55,106 nucleotides of DNA, taken from GCA-2733415 sp965178635. GTDB lineage: Bacteria; Bacteroidota; Bacteroidia; Flavobacteriales; Flavobacteriaceae. Of this stretch, positions 8,611-17,970 are shown piece after piece. The notes under the pieces are model-generated. The model made no database searches and was not told the DNA's origin. It saw only the letters and a program-made list of their open reading frames with translations. Numbering within the stretch: position 1 is the first letter of the stretch; every line of letters begins with the position of its first letter. The stretch is taken from positions 1-55,106 of the forward strand of contig CBCXVT010000039.1 of assembly GCA_965178635.1 (NCBI GenBank). The letters run 5' to 3'. The position numbers were made by a program, and so were the translations under genes.

Positions 8611-9305
8611 AACATATAAAACATTAATCCGAATTTAATTTCAGTAATATCTATTGCTTTTCCGTCTATTTTCGCATCACTTGAAAACAATTTATTCAAT
8701 CCGTAAGCGATGTGAAAATTCCATGTATTCCACCCAAAACTGATATCAGCTGTGGTTTTTACTCTATTCAAATCAGGCGTATTATTTTGCTTAAAATTTC
8801 CATACCCGCCTTTGTATTTCACAATACTATTAACAACATAACCCACTTTAATTCCTGTATAAATACGCCAAAATTTATAGGACTCTGCTGATGATGTTCG
8901 CCATCTAAACTGTAAGGGAATCTCGAAAACATGAATGTTTAGTTTGTTTTTTTGGAATTCCACATCGCTATTATCAAGTATTTGATACGTAACCGAATTA
9001 CCTTCTTCTTTGATGTATAAATTATGGTTGTACGAATTTGTAGAATATCCTAAGCCTATCCCAAAAGCAATATTTCTTTTTTTGTTTATTGGGAAATCTC
9101 GTATAAATCCTAAATGCAAACCACCAGACAATCCTTGTTGTGATATGCCAACAGGTTTATTTTCTAAAAAATTATAAGTTACCCCGGCATAAAATTGATC
9201 TTCTCTATACTTAGAGTCAATAACTTCTTTATTATCACCTGGAACTTCTTGAGCAAACACCCCGCCAAACAAACATAAAAAAAAGTAAAATAATCGCGTT
9301 TTCAT
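8607..9305 (-). CDS. Outer-membrane beta-barrel (PorT/porin-family) protein
   Basis: This 232-residue protein has a Sec signal peptide ending near VFAQ and alternating amphipathic strands (DQFYAGVTYNFLE, GGLHLGFIRDFP, NIAFGIGLGYS, WRIYTGIKVGYVV, FHIAYGLNKLF). It ends in MFYMF, a terminal aromatic typical of barrels inserted by BamA. It belongs to the broad OMP_b-brl_2/PorT-like family; the sequence does not look like the true type IX secretion PorT/SprT. The role is unknown. It is convergent with the membrane gene at 8005. Confidence 0.7.
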   Translation of the reverse strand: MKTRLFYFFLCLFGGVFAQEVPGDNKEVIDSKYREDQFYAGVTYNFLENKPVGISQQGLSGGLHLGFIRDFPINKKRNIAFGIGLGYSTNSYNHNLYIKEEGNSVTYQILDNSDVEFQKNKLNIHVFEIPLQFRWRTSSAESYKFWRIYTGIKVGYVVNSIVKYKGGYGNFKQNNTPDLNRVKTTADISFGWNTWNFHIAYGLNKLFSSDAKIDGKAIDITEIKFGLMFYMF

Positions 9306-9368
9306 ATCAAACGAAGATACACATAAGCCTTTGTATTAACAAGTATTCTTTAGTAGTAATATCTTTAT

Positions 9369-9407
9369 TATATTTGTTAGCGTTTGATGTAACAAACACT
9401 AGGTTTG
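9369..9407 (+). promoter_or_regulatory. Candidate promoter region of the M16 peptidase operon
   Basis: Two -7 like elements are present, TATATTTG at 9369-9376 and TAGGTTTG at 9400-9407. The second has a TTG (9374-9376) 23 bases upstream. Between them lies ACAAAC-acta-g-GTTTGT, a short inverted repeat. The coding start is 9447. Confidence 0.5.
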
Positions 9408-9446
9408 TGCGTCATATCTAACAACTTTTAATTAATCATAACACTA

Positions 9447-10766
9447 ATGAAGAAACACGTAATTTATATCGCTTCATTACTTTTACCTGTAACTATTATG
9501 GCGCAAAAAGTAACTTTTGAAGAGTATGACCTAGACAATGGCTTGCACGTTGTTTTACACCAAGACAATTCAGCTCCAGTTGTAACAACATCAGTAATGT
9601 ACCATGTTGGTGCCAAAGATGAAAACCCAGAACGTACTGGTTTTGCTCACTTTTTTGAACATTTATTATTCGAAGGAACAAAGAATATTGGTAAAGGAAA
9701 ATGGTTTGAAATTGTGACTTCTAACGGAGGTACTAACAATGCCAACACCACAGATGATAGAACATATTACTATGAAGTTTTCCCGTCAAACAGTTTAGAA
9801 GTTGGATTATGGATGGAATCTGAAAGAATGTTACACCCTGTAATTGATCAAACTGGTGTTGACACTCAAAATGAAGTTGTAAAAGAAGAGAAAAGATTAC
9901 GAGTAGATAACTCTCCATACGGAAGTTTTTTAGCAGAAATAAAAAAATCTTTATTTACAAAACACCCTTACCGTTGGGCAACAATCGGTTCAATGGATCA
10001 TTTAGATGCTGCAACTTTAGAAGAGTTTCAAGCATTTAACAACACGTATTACTCACCAAATAACGCTGTATTAGTTGTTGCTGGAGATCTTGATATAGCT
10101 AAAACTAAAGAAATGATTAAAGCTTATTTTGGACCAATTCCAAGAAAAGCAGATCCTAAGCGAGTAAGCATTAAAGAGGAACCTATCACTAAGGAAATAA
10201 AGGCAAAATACAACGATCCAAACATCCAAATCCCAGCTATCGTTGCAGCATACAGAACACCTTCTATGAAAACTAGAGATGCGTATGTGTTAAATATGAT
10301 CTCTACTGTTTTAAGTGATGGTAAAAGTTCTCGTTTATACAAGAAATTGGTTGATGAGAAGAAAATGGCATTGCAAGTTGGAGCATTCAATGTAAGTCAA
10401 GAAGACTACGGAATGTACCTAACTTACGGATTACCATTAGGTGACACTAAACTAGAAGACTTAGTTAAAGAAATAGATGAAGAAGTTGTAAAAATTCAAA
10501 ACGAATTAATTTCTGAAAGAGAATTTGAAAAGTTACAAAACAAATACGAGAATCAATTCGTAAACGCCAACTCAAGTGTTGAAGGTATTGCAAATTCATT
10601 AGCTAAATATTACATGCTATATGGCGATATTAATTTAATTAATACTGAAATTGAGATTTATAAATCTATCACTAGAGAGGAAATCAAAACTGTTGCTAAA
10701 AAATACTTAAATCCTAATCAACGTGTTCTATTAGAATACCTTCCAAAAGAAGAAAAGACAAAATAA
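9447..10766 (+). CDS. M16-family zinc metallopeptidase (active subunit)
   Basis: This 439-residue pitrilysin/insulinase-family protein has a signal peptide (MKKHVIYIASLLLPVTIMAQ) and so acts in the periplasm or at the cell surface. The inverted zinc motif HxxEH is intact in FAHFFEHLLFEGT, with a downstream glutamate in the NEVVKEEKRLRVDN segment. The second half holds the M16 peptidase_M16_C domain with SRLYKKLVDEK. It is followed after two bases by a second M16 gene lacking the zinc motif, the standard arrangement of a heterodimeric M16 peptidase in which one subunit is catalytic and the other forms the chamber wall. Natural substrates are unknown. Confidence 0.92.
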   Translation: MKKHVIYIASLLLPVTIMAQKVTFEEYDLDNGLHVVLHQDNSAPVVTTSVMYHVGAKDENPERTGFAHFFEHLLFEGTKNIGKGKWFEIVTSNGGTNNANTTDDRTYYYEVFPSNSLEVGLWMESERMLHPVIDQTGVDTQNEVVKEEKRLRVDNSPYGSFLAEIKKSLFTKHPYRWATIGSMDHLDAATLEEFQAFNNTYYSPNNAVLVVAGDLDIAKTKEMIKAYFGPIPRKADPKRVSIKEEPITKEIKAKYNDPNIQIPAIVAAYRTPSMKTRDAYVLNMISTVLSDGKSSRLYKKLVDEKKMALQVGAFNVSQEDYGMYLTYGLPLGDTKLEDLVKEIDEEVVKIQNELISEREFEKLQNKYENQFVNANSSVEGIANSLAKYYMLYGDINLINTEIEIYKSITREEIKTVAKKYLNPNQRVLLEYLPKEEKTK

Positions 10767-10768
10767 AA

Positions 10769-12856
10769 ATGAAAACGACGATTTTATCATTTATAGCATT
10801 AGTTTTTATGGGTATAACAACAATGCAAGGACAAATAGACAGAAGCAAGCAACCAACACCAGGAGCTGCACCAAAAATAAATATTGGGAAACCTGAATCA
10901 TTTACTTTATCTAACGGATTAAAAGTAATGGTAGTAGAAAATCATAAACTACCACGTGTTTCTGTGAGTTTACGTTTAGATAATCCTCCAGTACTTGACG
11001 GAGATAAAGCAGGGATTTCAGGATTAACAGGAGCAATGCTAGGAAAAGGATCTAAAACCATCTCTAAAGATGTATTTAATGAAGAGGTTGACTACATGGG
11101 AGCAAACCTAGACATAAGTGCTAATGGTGGTTTTGCTAGCGGACTTTCTAAATACTTCGATCGTTTGTTAGAGTTAATGGCTGATGCTGCAATCAACCCT
11201 AATTTTACACAAGAAGAGTTTGATAAAGAGAAGGAAAAAACTTTAGAAAACATTAAATCAGAAGAAAAGAATGTAAAAACTGCGGCTAACCGTGTGAAGT
11301 ATTTATTAGCATACGGGAAAAATCACCCATATGGTGAATATGCCTCAAAGGAAACTGTTTCAAACGTTACTTTAGCAGATGTTACTAAATTCTACCAAAA
11401 CTACTTTGTGCCAGATAATGCTTATTTAGTAATTATTGGTGATGTAGATTTTAAAGACGTTAAAAAAGAGGTAAAAAAGAATTTTAGTAACTGGAGAAAA
11501 GGTTTAGCACCAGTAGTAAGCATTCCTAATCCTAAAAACGTACAGTATACTCAAATTAACTTTGTGGATATGCCAGATGCTGTACAATCAGAAATTTCTG
11601 TTGTAAATACAGTTGACTTTAAAATGACTAACGACGATTACCACGCCGCTTTAATTGCTAATAAAATTTATGGTGGTGGCTTTAATAGCATGTTAAACTT
11701 AAACTTAAGAGAAGCTAACGGTTGGACCTATGGTGCACGTTCATCTATGTCTGCAGACAGAAACTCTCAAGCTTTATTTTCTGCATCTACAAGCGTAAGA
11801 AATTCTGTAACTGACAGTGCTGTTGTTGAGACTTTAAAAGAGATGAACAACATCAGAACTAAAGATGTTACAGTTGAACAGTTAAAAAATGTAAAAGCTA
11901 AATACTTAGGTGATTTTGTTTTGGCAATGGAAAAACCACAAACAATTTCTCGCTATGCTTTAAACATTGAACTGAATAACTTACCAGCTGATTTTTACGA
12001 AACTTTCTTAGAAAAAATTAACGCAGTAACTATCGCTGATGTAAAACGAGTAGCTAACAAATACTTTTTAGCTAACAACGCAAGAATAGTTATTGCAGGA
12101 AAAGGAAGTGATGTTGTAGGAAGTTTAGAAAAAATGACTTACAACGGCAAAAAAATGCCTGTTAAGTATTTTGACAAATATGGAAACCCTACTGAAAAGC
12201 CCGTATTCTCTAAGCCAATTCCTGCTGGTGTAACCGCGCAATCTGTAATAGATTCATACTTTAAAGCTATCGGAGGAAAAGATGCCGCTAAAAAAGTTAA
12301 ATCTGTTACTTTTACTGGTGACATGAATGCTATGGGACAATCTATGGCTATCAGTATGAAAAAGATGAGCCCAAATAAAACATTAACTGAAGTTTCTCAT
12401 CCACAAATGGGAGTTATCATGAAACAAGTTTTTAATGGCGAAAGTGGTTATGCTGCCCAAATGGGACAACAAAAACCAATGACTGAAAAAGAAGTTGCAG
12501 AAGCAAAAACTAAGAATGCTATATTTGATGAATTATCATTAGACATGTCTAAAGTTACTTTAGAGAGTATGACAACAATAAATGGTGAAGATGCTTATAA
12601 ATTAAAGGTAACTGGAGCTGATCAACCTGAATACAGGTTTTATGATGCAAAAACTGGGTATCTCTTAAAAACTGAAACTTCAAAAGAAGCTCAAGGACAG
12701 GAAATAACTGTGTCTACTGAATATGGAAACTACACACCTTCTAAAGGTTTACAATTCCCATTTAGTATGACTATTAAACAAGGTCCACAAACTTTCGGAA
12801 TGATTATTAAGGTTGCCAAAGTTAACGAAAACGTAACTGAAGCAGATTTTAAATAA
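10769..12856 (+). CDS. M16-family peptidase-like partner (zinc motif lost) with extra C-terminal domain
   Basis: This 695-residue protein with a signal peptide (cleavage near MQGQ) is the likely partner of the upstream M16 enzyme. Residues about 40-470 follow the M16 fold. Where active members have HxxEH it reads GLTGAMLGKGSKT, so it cannot bind zinc there. The second M16 domain keeps the R/Y-type block NGWTYGARSSMS. A further 200 residues from about 490 (SVTFTGDMNAMGQSMAISM and on) form a beta-rich domain resembling LolA-type outer-membrane lipoprotein-sorting folds; this is not part of the usual M16 partner. Start is the ATG two bases after the upstream stop. Confidence 0.88.
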   Translation: MKTTILSFIALVFMGITTMQGQIDRSKQPTPGAAPKINIGKPESFTLSNGLKVMVVENHKLPRVSVSLRLDNPPVLDGDKAGISGLTGAMLGKGSKTISKDVFNEEVDYMGANLDISANGGFASGLSKYFDRLLELMADAAINPNFTQEEFDKEKEKTLENIKSEEKNVKTAANRVKYLLAYGKNHPYGEYASKETVSNVTLADVTKFYQNYFVPDNAYLVIIGDVDFKDVKKEVKKNFSNWRKGLAPVVSIPNPKNVQYTQINFVDMPDAVQSEISVVNTVDFKMTNDDYHAALIANKIYGGGFNSMLNLNLREANGWTYGARSSMSADRNSQALFSASTSVRNSVTDSAVVETLKEMNNIRTKDVTVEQLKNVKAKYLGDFVLAMEKPQTISRYALNIELNNLPADFYETFLEKINAVTIADVKRVANKYFLANNARIVIAGKGSDVVGSLEKMTYNGKKMPVKYFDKYGNPTEKPVFSKPIPAGVTAQSVIDSYFKAIGGKDAAKKVKSVTFTGDMNAMGQSMAISMKKMSPNKTLTEVSHPQMGVIMKQVFNGESGYAAQMGQQKPMTEKEVAEAKTKNAIFDELSLDMSKVTLESMTTINGEDAYKLKVTGADQPEYRFYDAKTGYLLKTETSKEAQGQEITVSTEYGNYTPSKGLQFPFSMTIKQGPQTFGMIIKVAKVNENVTEADFK

Positions 12857-12873
12857 CCATCAACAGTTTAAAT

Positions 12874-12908
12874 AAAAAAAGCCGAAACGTATTGTTTCGG
12901 CTTTTTTT
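12874..12908. terminator. Bidirectional terminator between the M16 operon and the EamA gene
   Basis: The stem AAAAAAAGCCGAAAC / GTTTCGGCTTTTTTT with loop GTATT is symmetrical and serves both converging transcripts. Its right arm touches the EamA stop codon. Confidence 0.85.
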
Positions 12909-13785
12909 ATGCTTTTTTTCTATTAGCTAAAAACACCCCTGCTAATATTATTCCTGTAGCAACCAATTGCATTATGTTTATTTTTTCGCCGTCTAGCACT
13001 CCCCAAATCAATGCTACAATAGGTATTGTATAGGTTACCGAAGATGAAAAAATAGGTGTGGACACCTGCACTAGTCTATTAAAACATACTTTAGCGATAC
13101 CTGTACCAACTATAGACAACACAACAACATACAACATTGATTGATGAACTATTGGTGATGTTAATGTTTCGCTATTAAAAAACCCTGTGAAAATTAACAC
13201 TATAAATGCAGGGATTGTTATCACTACAAAATTACCTGTAGCAATACTCATCGCGTTTAAATCTTGCATATACAACTTTATAATATTAACATTAAATGCA
13301 TAACAAACAGATGCTATAATAACAAAAACACTAAACAAGTAATTTTGTTCCGGATTTAGGTTAGCACCACTCATAATAAGCAACAACGTTCCCAACAACC
13401 CTACAACAACACCAATAAGTTGGTTTTTATGAAAAATCATTTTAAAGAAAACACACCCAAAAATCAGTGTGTTTAGCGGAGTTAATGAATTTAAAATCGA
13501 TGCTATTACGCTATCAATTTCAGTTTCTGCTAGAGCAAAACAATAAACAGGAAAAAACGTACCCAAAATTGCAGAGGCAATAATAGGTTTATAATATTGT
13601 TTTTTAATTTTTTTTAAACTCTTATATCCTATTGTAAATAAGAATATGGCGGTAAAAATAATTCGTAACGATCCTAGTTGAAATGCTGTAAGTCCGATCA
13701 ACCCTTTCTTTATCAAAATAAACGAGCTCCCCCAAACTATAGAGAGCACTACAAGGAACAACCACTTTAATTTTTTATCTTCCAT
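12907..13785 (-). CDS. EamA/DMT-superfamily transporter
   Basis: This 292-residue inner-membrane protein has ten predicted helices arranged as two EamA repeats (WGSSFILIKKGL in the first; GTGIAKVCFNRLVQ and PIVALIWGVLDGEKI in the second). The family exports amino acids, nucleotides or drugs; the substrate here cannot be read from sequence. It stands alone between a bidirectional terminator and the divergent HMA-protein gene. Confidence 0.88.
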   Translation of the reverse strand: MEDKKLKWLFLVVLSIVWGSSFILIKKGLIGLTAFQLGSLRIIFTAIFLFTIGYKSLKKIKKQYYKPIIASAILGTFFPVYCFALAETEIDSVIASILNSLTPLNTLIFGCVFFKMIFHKNQLIGVVVGLLGTLLLIMSGANLNPEQNYLFSVFVIIASVCYAFNVNIIKLYMQDLNAMSIATGNFVVITIPAFIVLIFTGFFNSETLTSPIVHQSMLYVVVLSIVGTGIAKVCFNRLVQVSTPIFSSSVTYTIPIVALIWGVLDGEKINIMQLVATGIILAGVFLANRKKA

Positions 13786-13829
13786 GATGCAAAAATGGAC
13801 ATTTAAACACTAAAACCAGTTGATTTTTG

Positions 13830-13837
13830 TAAATTTG
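13830..13837 (+). promoter_or_regulatory. Promoter -7 element of the HMA lipoprotein gene
   Basis: TAAATTTG matches TAnnTTTG and sits 23 bases before the ATG at 13861. Confidence 0.5.
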
Positions 13838-13860
13838 TATATCAATTTAAAAGACTACAA

Positions 13861-14232
13861 ATGAAAACTTTAAAACTAGCAGCTATAGCATTTGCCTTAA
13901 TAGCTACAATCTCTTGTAAAAAAGAACAAACAGATACCGAAGTAGTAACTATAGAAACTACTGAAACAGCTGAAAAGAAAGCTATAGCAGAAAATGCAAC
14001 TCTTGCAAAAGTTGAATTCAATGTTGAAGGTATGACATGTGCAGTGGGTTGTGCTGCAAAAATTGAAAAAAGTTTAAATAATATGGACGGTATTAAAACC
14101 GCTACCGTTGATTTTGAAACTAAAACCGCTACTGTTGAATATGACGTAGACCAAATTAACACCGATCTTTTAGCTAAACGTGTAGTTGCAAATGGAGATT
14201 ACAAAGCCATCAATTTTAGCACATTACAATAG
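13861..14232 (+). CDS. Heavy-metal-associated (HMA) domain lipoprotein
   Basis: This 123-residue protein starts with a lipoprotein signal ending ATISC (lipid-modified Cys19), followed by a charged linker and one HMA (ferredoxin-like) domain at about residues 50-118. The metal motif reads GMTCAVGCAAKIEKSL, so the two cysteines are separated by three residues rather than the two of the usual CxxC, a form common in Bacteroidota lipoproteins. It probably binds copper or a similar thiophilic ion at the periplasmic face. No P-type ATPase gene is next to it. Confidence 0.82.
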   Translation: MKTLKLAAIAFALIATISCKKEQTDTEVVTIETTETAEKKAIAENATLAKVEFNVEGMTCAVGCAAKIEKSLNNMDGIKTATVDFETKTATVEYDVDQINTDLLAKRVVANGDYKAINFSTLQ

Positions 14233-14248
14233 ACTTAAATAATTGTAT

Positions 14249-14287
14249 AAAAAAGCCAATTCAAAACTATGAGTTGGCTTTTTTTTA
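14249..14287. terminator. Terminator after the HMA gene, likely bidirectional
   Basis: The arms AAAAGCCAATTC / GAGTTGGCTTTT pair with one G-T wobble and are flanked by A and T tracts. It lies just before the convergent gene end at 14296. Confidence 0.8.
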
Positions 14288-14295
14288 TGTCTTAA

Positions 14296-14754
14296 CTAAA
14301 CTGTAATTGACTTGTGGTTGATATTTCTACTAACTTTAAACTTCTGCATAAATGTCAATGATAATATTACTGAAGAGCTGACACCTTCAATTCCTAGAAT
14401 TAATAAGAGAATTTCAGGACCTCCAAAAGATCCGGCTATGTGTGATAAAAGTCGTTCTGCGAAAGTAGGTTCAATATGAAATAAATAAACCCCCATAAAA
14501 GCCACAAAAGTTAATGTAGCAATTACACCGGTAAGAATACCTACTCCAAAACCAGAAAAATACTCAAAATTATCACCTTCTAAAGACTTTTTTTTCTTAA
14601 TAACAGCATAAATACCATAAGCAACAATCACGCCGTTAAGAACCCTTAACCAATGGTTGTCATGGAGCCCGATAAGTCTGATGATTAAAAAATAAGCAAT
14701 TAAAGTTGCCGCAATTAGCAAGCCATATTTAACATAAAGTGCATTTGATCTCAT
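14296..14754 (-). CDS. Small four-helix membrane protein, DUF4199-like
   Basis: This 152-residue protein has four hydrophobic helices (about 9-27, 38-55, 70-92 and 110-130), with a short KKKKSLEG loop between the second and third. The layout resembles the DUF4199 family of Bacteroidota membrane proteins, but I recognise no decisive motif. The function is unknown. It is a single-gene unit convergent with the HMA lipoprotein. Confidence 0.55.
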   Translation of the reverse strand: MRSNALYVKYGLLIAATLIAYFLIIRLIGLHDNHWLRVLNGVIVAYGIYAVIKKKKSLEGDNFEYFSGFGVGILTGVIATLTFVAFMGVYLFHIEPTFAERLLSHIAGSFGGPEILLLILGIEGVSSSVILSLTFMQKFKVSRNINHKSITV

Positions 14755-14853
14755 AACTATAACATATTGATTATCAGTATTAATTTACGAATAAATAATC
14801 AATTTTTATAGATTCATTAAAACATTTTACACCATCTTAAAAGCTCTAAAACT

Positions 14854-14885
14854 AAAAAGAGCTGTAATTATATAAATTACAGCTC
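14854..14885 (-). terminator. Rho-independent terminator of nrdBA
   Basis: On the minus strand a perfect 11-bp stem GAGCTGTAATT / AATTACAGCTC with a five-base loop is followed by a T-run. It lies 27 bases after the nrdA stop. Confidence 0.8.
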
Positions 14886-14911
14886 TCCTTTTGTGAAAGA
14901 TTTTTTTGGGA

Positions 14912-16695
14912 TTATCCTTCGCAACTAGTACACTCTTTCTTTTGCTTGAATTTCTGAGCAGCATTCATACTGTGTTGGTAATACATAGACTTTATACCTA
15001 ATTTCCAAGCCGTCATATAAATATTATTCAGATCTTTTGTTGGCATATCTGGATGAACCATTACATTAATAGATTGTCCTTGATCAATATGGTTTTGTCT
15101 GTTGGCTGCTTGATAAATAACTGTCATTTGATCAATTTCTGGGTATGTTTTAAACACATCCTTTTCATTTTCAGATAGGAAATCTAAATGTTGTACAGAA
15201 CCGTCATAATCACGGATACTTCTCCAAACATCATTTGTATTTTGACCTTTTTCTTCTAATAACTTCACTAAGAACGGATTCTTAATTGTTGTTTTAATTT
15301 TAGCAATATCTTTCACATAGCTGTTAGACCAAATTGGCTCAATACCTTGAGATACTTGTCCTAAAATAAATGCAGATGATGTTGTTGGTGCTACAGCATT
15401 TAAAGTTGTATTTCTACGACCATAACCTTTTAAAACTTCTGGTTCACCAAATAATGTTGCTAATTCTTCTGAAGCTTTATAAGATTTATCCTTAATTGCT
15501 TTAAATATTTCAGAATTTAAGTTGAATGCTTCTTGACTATCAAATGGTAACATTTTTGATTGTAATAACGAATGCCACCCTAATGCCCCTAATCCTAATG
15601 CTCTGTTTTCTTTAGCGAAATTATAAGCCTTCTCCATAAAGTCGAAAGTTAGCTTATCATCTCTATCATCAGAATCTCTAAACACTTCTAATTTTGTAAT
15701 GAACTCTTCCATTACAGCATCTAAGAAATATGTTAGCGTCTCTACAGCATCTGTATCTTTCCACTTATCATAATGTAATAAGTTAATAGAAGATAAACAG
15801 CAAACAAATGACCAATTTTCATTTGATGGCAACATTATTTCTGTACACAAGTTACTTGCGTATATTTCTAAATTTTTATCTTTATAAACATCAGCAGCAT
15901 TGTTATTCACGTTATCTCTAAATAAGATATATGGGTAACCTATTTCTGATCTTGATTGTAATACTTTTGCCCAAATTGTACTTTTAGCAACATCACCATC
16001 TCTCATTTCTTCCATCCACTTGTCACTTACGGTAACACCATGAGTCAACTCTTGGATAGGATTTCCTTCAGAACCAATTTCTAAAAATTCCATAACATCT
16101 GGATGATCAATAGGTAAGTAAGGTGCAAAACGTCCTCTTCTTACAGATCCTTGACTTACAACATCAACCATTTTTTCAAACAATTGCATGATGTGTACAG
16201 CTCCTGAAGATTTTCCGTTATTTTTAACAGGAGCACCTCTGTGACGTAACTTTACCAAAGTAACCAGAAGTACCACCACCTAATTTTGACATCATACCAA
16301 CTTCAGATTGAGTGAATAAAATATCCCCCATATCATCTGCAATATGCGATCCAAAACAACTAATAGGCAACCCTCTTTGCTTTCCGAAGTTTGACCAAAC
16401 TGGTGATGCTAAAGAGTAATACCCTTCAGCCATATACCCGTAAAATTTATCAGCAAAACCATCAATCTTTAAGATTTTTTCAGCATTTTCAGCAATCTCT
16501 CTAATTCTAGCTTCTGGGTGTTACACCTTCAGTTAGATAACCAGATTCTAAAAATTTACGACTGTTGTCCGTTAACCATTTAATTTCTGGCTGGCGGTTA
16601 GATTTTTCAGCTTTAATAGCTGCTTTTCTTGCTTCTACCAATTTATCTTGTTCAGTTAAAGTTTGGTTCTGGTTGGTTAGTACGTCTTTGTTCAT
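14912..16695 (-). CDS. nrdA: Class I ribonucleotide reductase large subunit NrdA, two frameshifts
   Basis: The alpha subunit reduces ribonucleoside diphosphates to deoxy forms, using a radical supplied by NrdB. Three frames have to be joined: 16695 to about 16517, about 16515 to 16251, and about 16249 to 14912. Each break is one extra base (a third C at 16516-16518; one base at 16249-16251). The joined protein is about 593 residues. It has the catalytic block NLCTEIMLPS, redox cysteines in LPISCFGS and FVCCLSSINL, the SQGSVRRGRFAPYLP loop and the C-terminal redox pair CTSC. There is no N-terminal ATP-cone; the cone is on NrdB. The start MNKDVLTNQN lies one base after the nrdB stop; the open frame reaches 16713 but overlaps nrdB. 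Confidence 0.92.
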
Positions 16696-16696
16696 A

Positions 16697-17970
16697 TTAA
16701 AATAGGTCGTCACTGGTTATACTTTTACTTCTTTTGGTGTAGGCGATAGATCTTTTTACGAAGAAATCTCCGTGTTTTGTCCCAATAATCTCATCGTCAA
16801 ACCAATCTGTTTCTGATACTAATTTTTCGTCTATATCGAATACTTTCCCGATATTGATGCTCTCTAAAGATTTATTAAATCTGTTTTTTATAAACTCATT
16901 AATAACTGTTTTTGGCAAGAAGTCTAATTCACCATCTTCAAAAATCCAATCGATAATTTTACTTTCTGCTTCAAAAGCTCTCTACATAATTCTTGAGTTA
17001 ATAACTCGTATTCTTTATTAAACCACGTTGGGTTTTCTTGCTTGATAATTTTAATCACATCAATACCAAAATCACCGTGAATTTGCTCTTCTTTTGATGT
17101 TGCCTCAACAACATTAGAAATTCCTTTAAGAACATTCTTATGTTTGTTAAACGCCATAATTATTAAAAATTGAGAGAATAAAGACACATGCTCAATAAAT
17201 AATGAGAATAATAAAATTGACTCTGCAAACTCCTTATTATCTTCACTCTTTGCATTTTTTACAGCCGTTTCTAAATAATGAACACGTCTCATTATTACAG
17301 GCTTCTTTTTTAAGCTCTTGAACTCATTATTCAATCCTAAAATTTCTAACAAGTGAGAATAGGCATCATGATGACGTACTTCACTTTCAGCAAATGTTGC
17401 ACCTACAGATCCAATTTCTGGTTTAGGCATTTTATTATAAATATCACCCCAAAATGTTTTTACAGCAACCTCTATTTGAGAAATAGCCAACATTGTGTTT
17501 TTTATTGCACTACGTTCTGTATCATTCAGTCCCGTTTTAAAATCCTGAATATCACTTGTGTAATTAAATTCTGTATGAATCCAATATGAATGTCGTATTG
17601 CATCAACATAATCATTCAATTGCGGATACTCATATGGTTTTAAATTGATACGTTTTTCAAAAATATTTGTAGCCCTACTTCTTGCTTGTTCATTTCTGTA
17701 TAATATATATGCTTTAGCTACATTAGGAAACGCACTTTGCATTAATGTATCTTCAACAATATCTTGAACTTGCTCTACAGTAGGAATATAGTTGACATGG
17801 TTATTCTTTCTTTCTAAAAGCGCTTTTAATACATTTTGAGAAATCATTTCAGCATCAGACCTGCTTCCGTTATCTACAGATATCATTGCCTTTTCAATTG
17901 CATTTGTGATTTTGTTTAAAACAAATTCACTCGTTTCATAATCTCTCTTTATTATATGTGTAATTTCCAT
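16697..17970 (-). CDS. nrdB: Ribonucleotide reductase small subunit NrdB with N-terminal ATP-cone, frameshifted
   Basis: The beta subunit carries the dimetal cofactor that starts the radical reaction. Residues 1-95 form an ATP-cone (ITHIIKRDYETSEF through FPNVAKAYILYRNEQARSR), normally found on NrdA; this subgroup is known from Flavobacteria. The ferritin-like domain shows likely metal ligands E167, E197/H200 (SEVRHHDAY), E260 and E295/H298 (EEQIH), with Y204 where the radical tyrosine sits in classical R2. The frame breaks near 16980, where one missing G (CREAFEAE expected) gives a false stop at 16924. The true C-terminus, ending SITSDDLF, is in the next frame to 16697. Joined length is about 424 residues. 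It is the first gene of the nrdBA operon. Confidence 0.92.

Noticed and set aside
8607..9305. Barrel protein as the type IX secretion component PorT/SprT
   Set aside because: It has the general PorT-like barrel layout but not the sequence blocks I associate with true PorT/SprT.
9374..9424. Nested hairpin (TTGTTAG ... CTAACAA) before the M16 operon
   Set aside because: The outer arms are 37 bases apart and the inner pairing is broken; likely chance, and better read as promoter sequence.
16507..16918. Two apparent small genes between nrdB and nrdA
   Set aside because: They are the C-terminus of NrdB and the N-terminus of NrdA, exposed as separate frames by single-base shifts.
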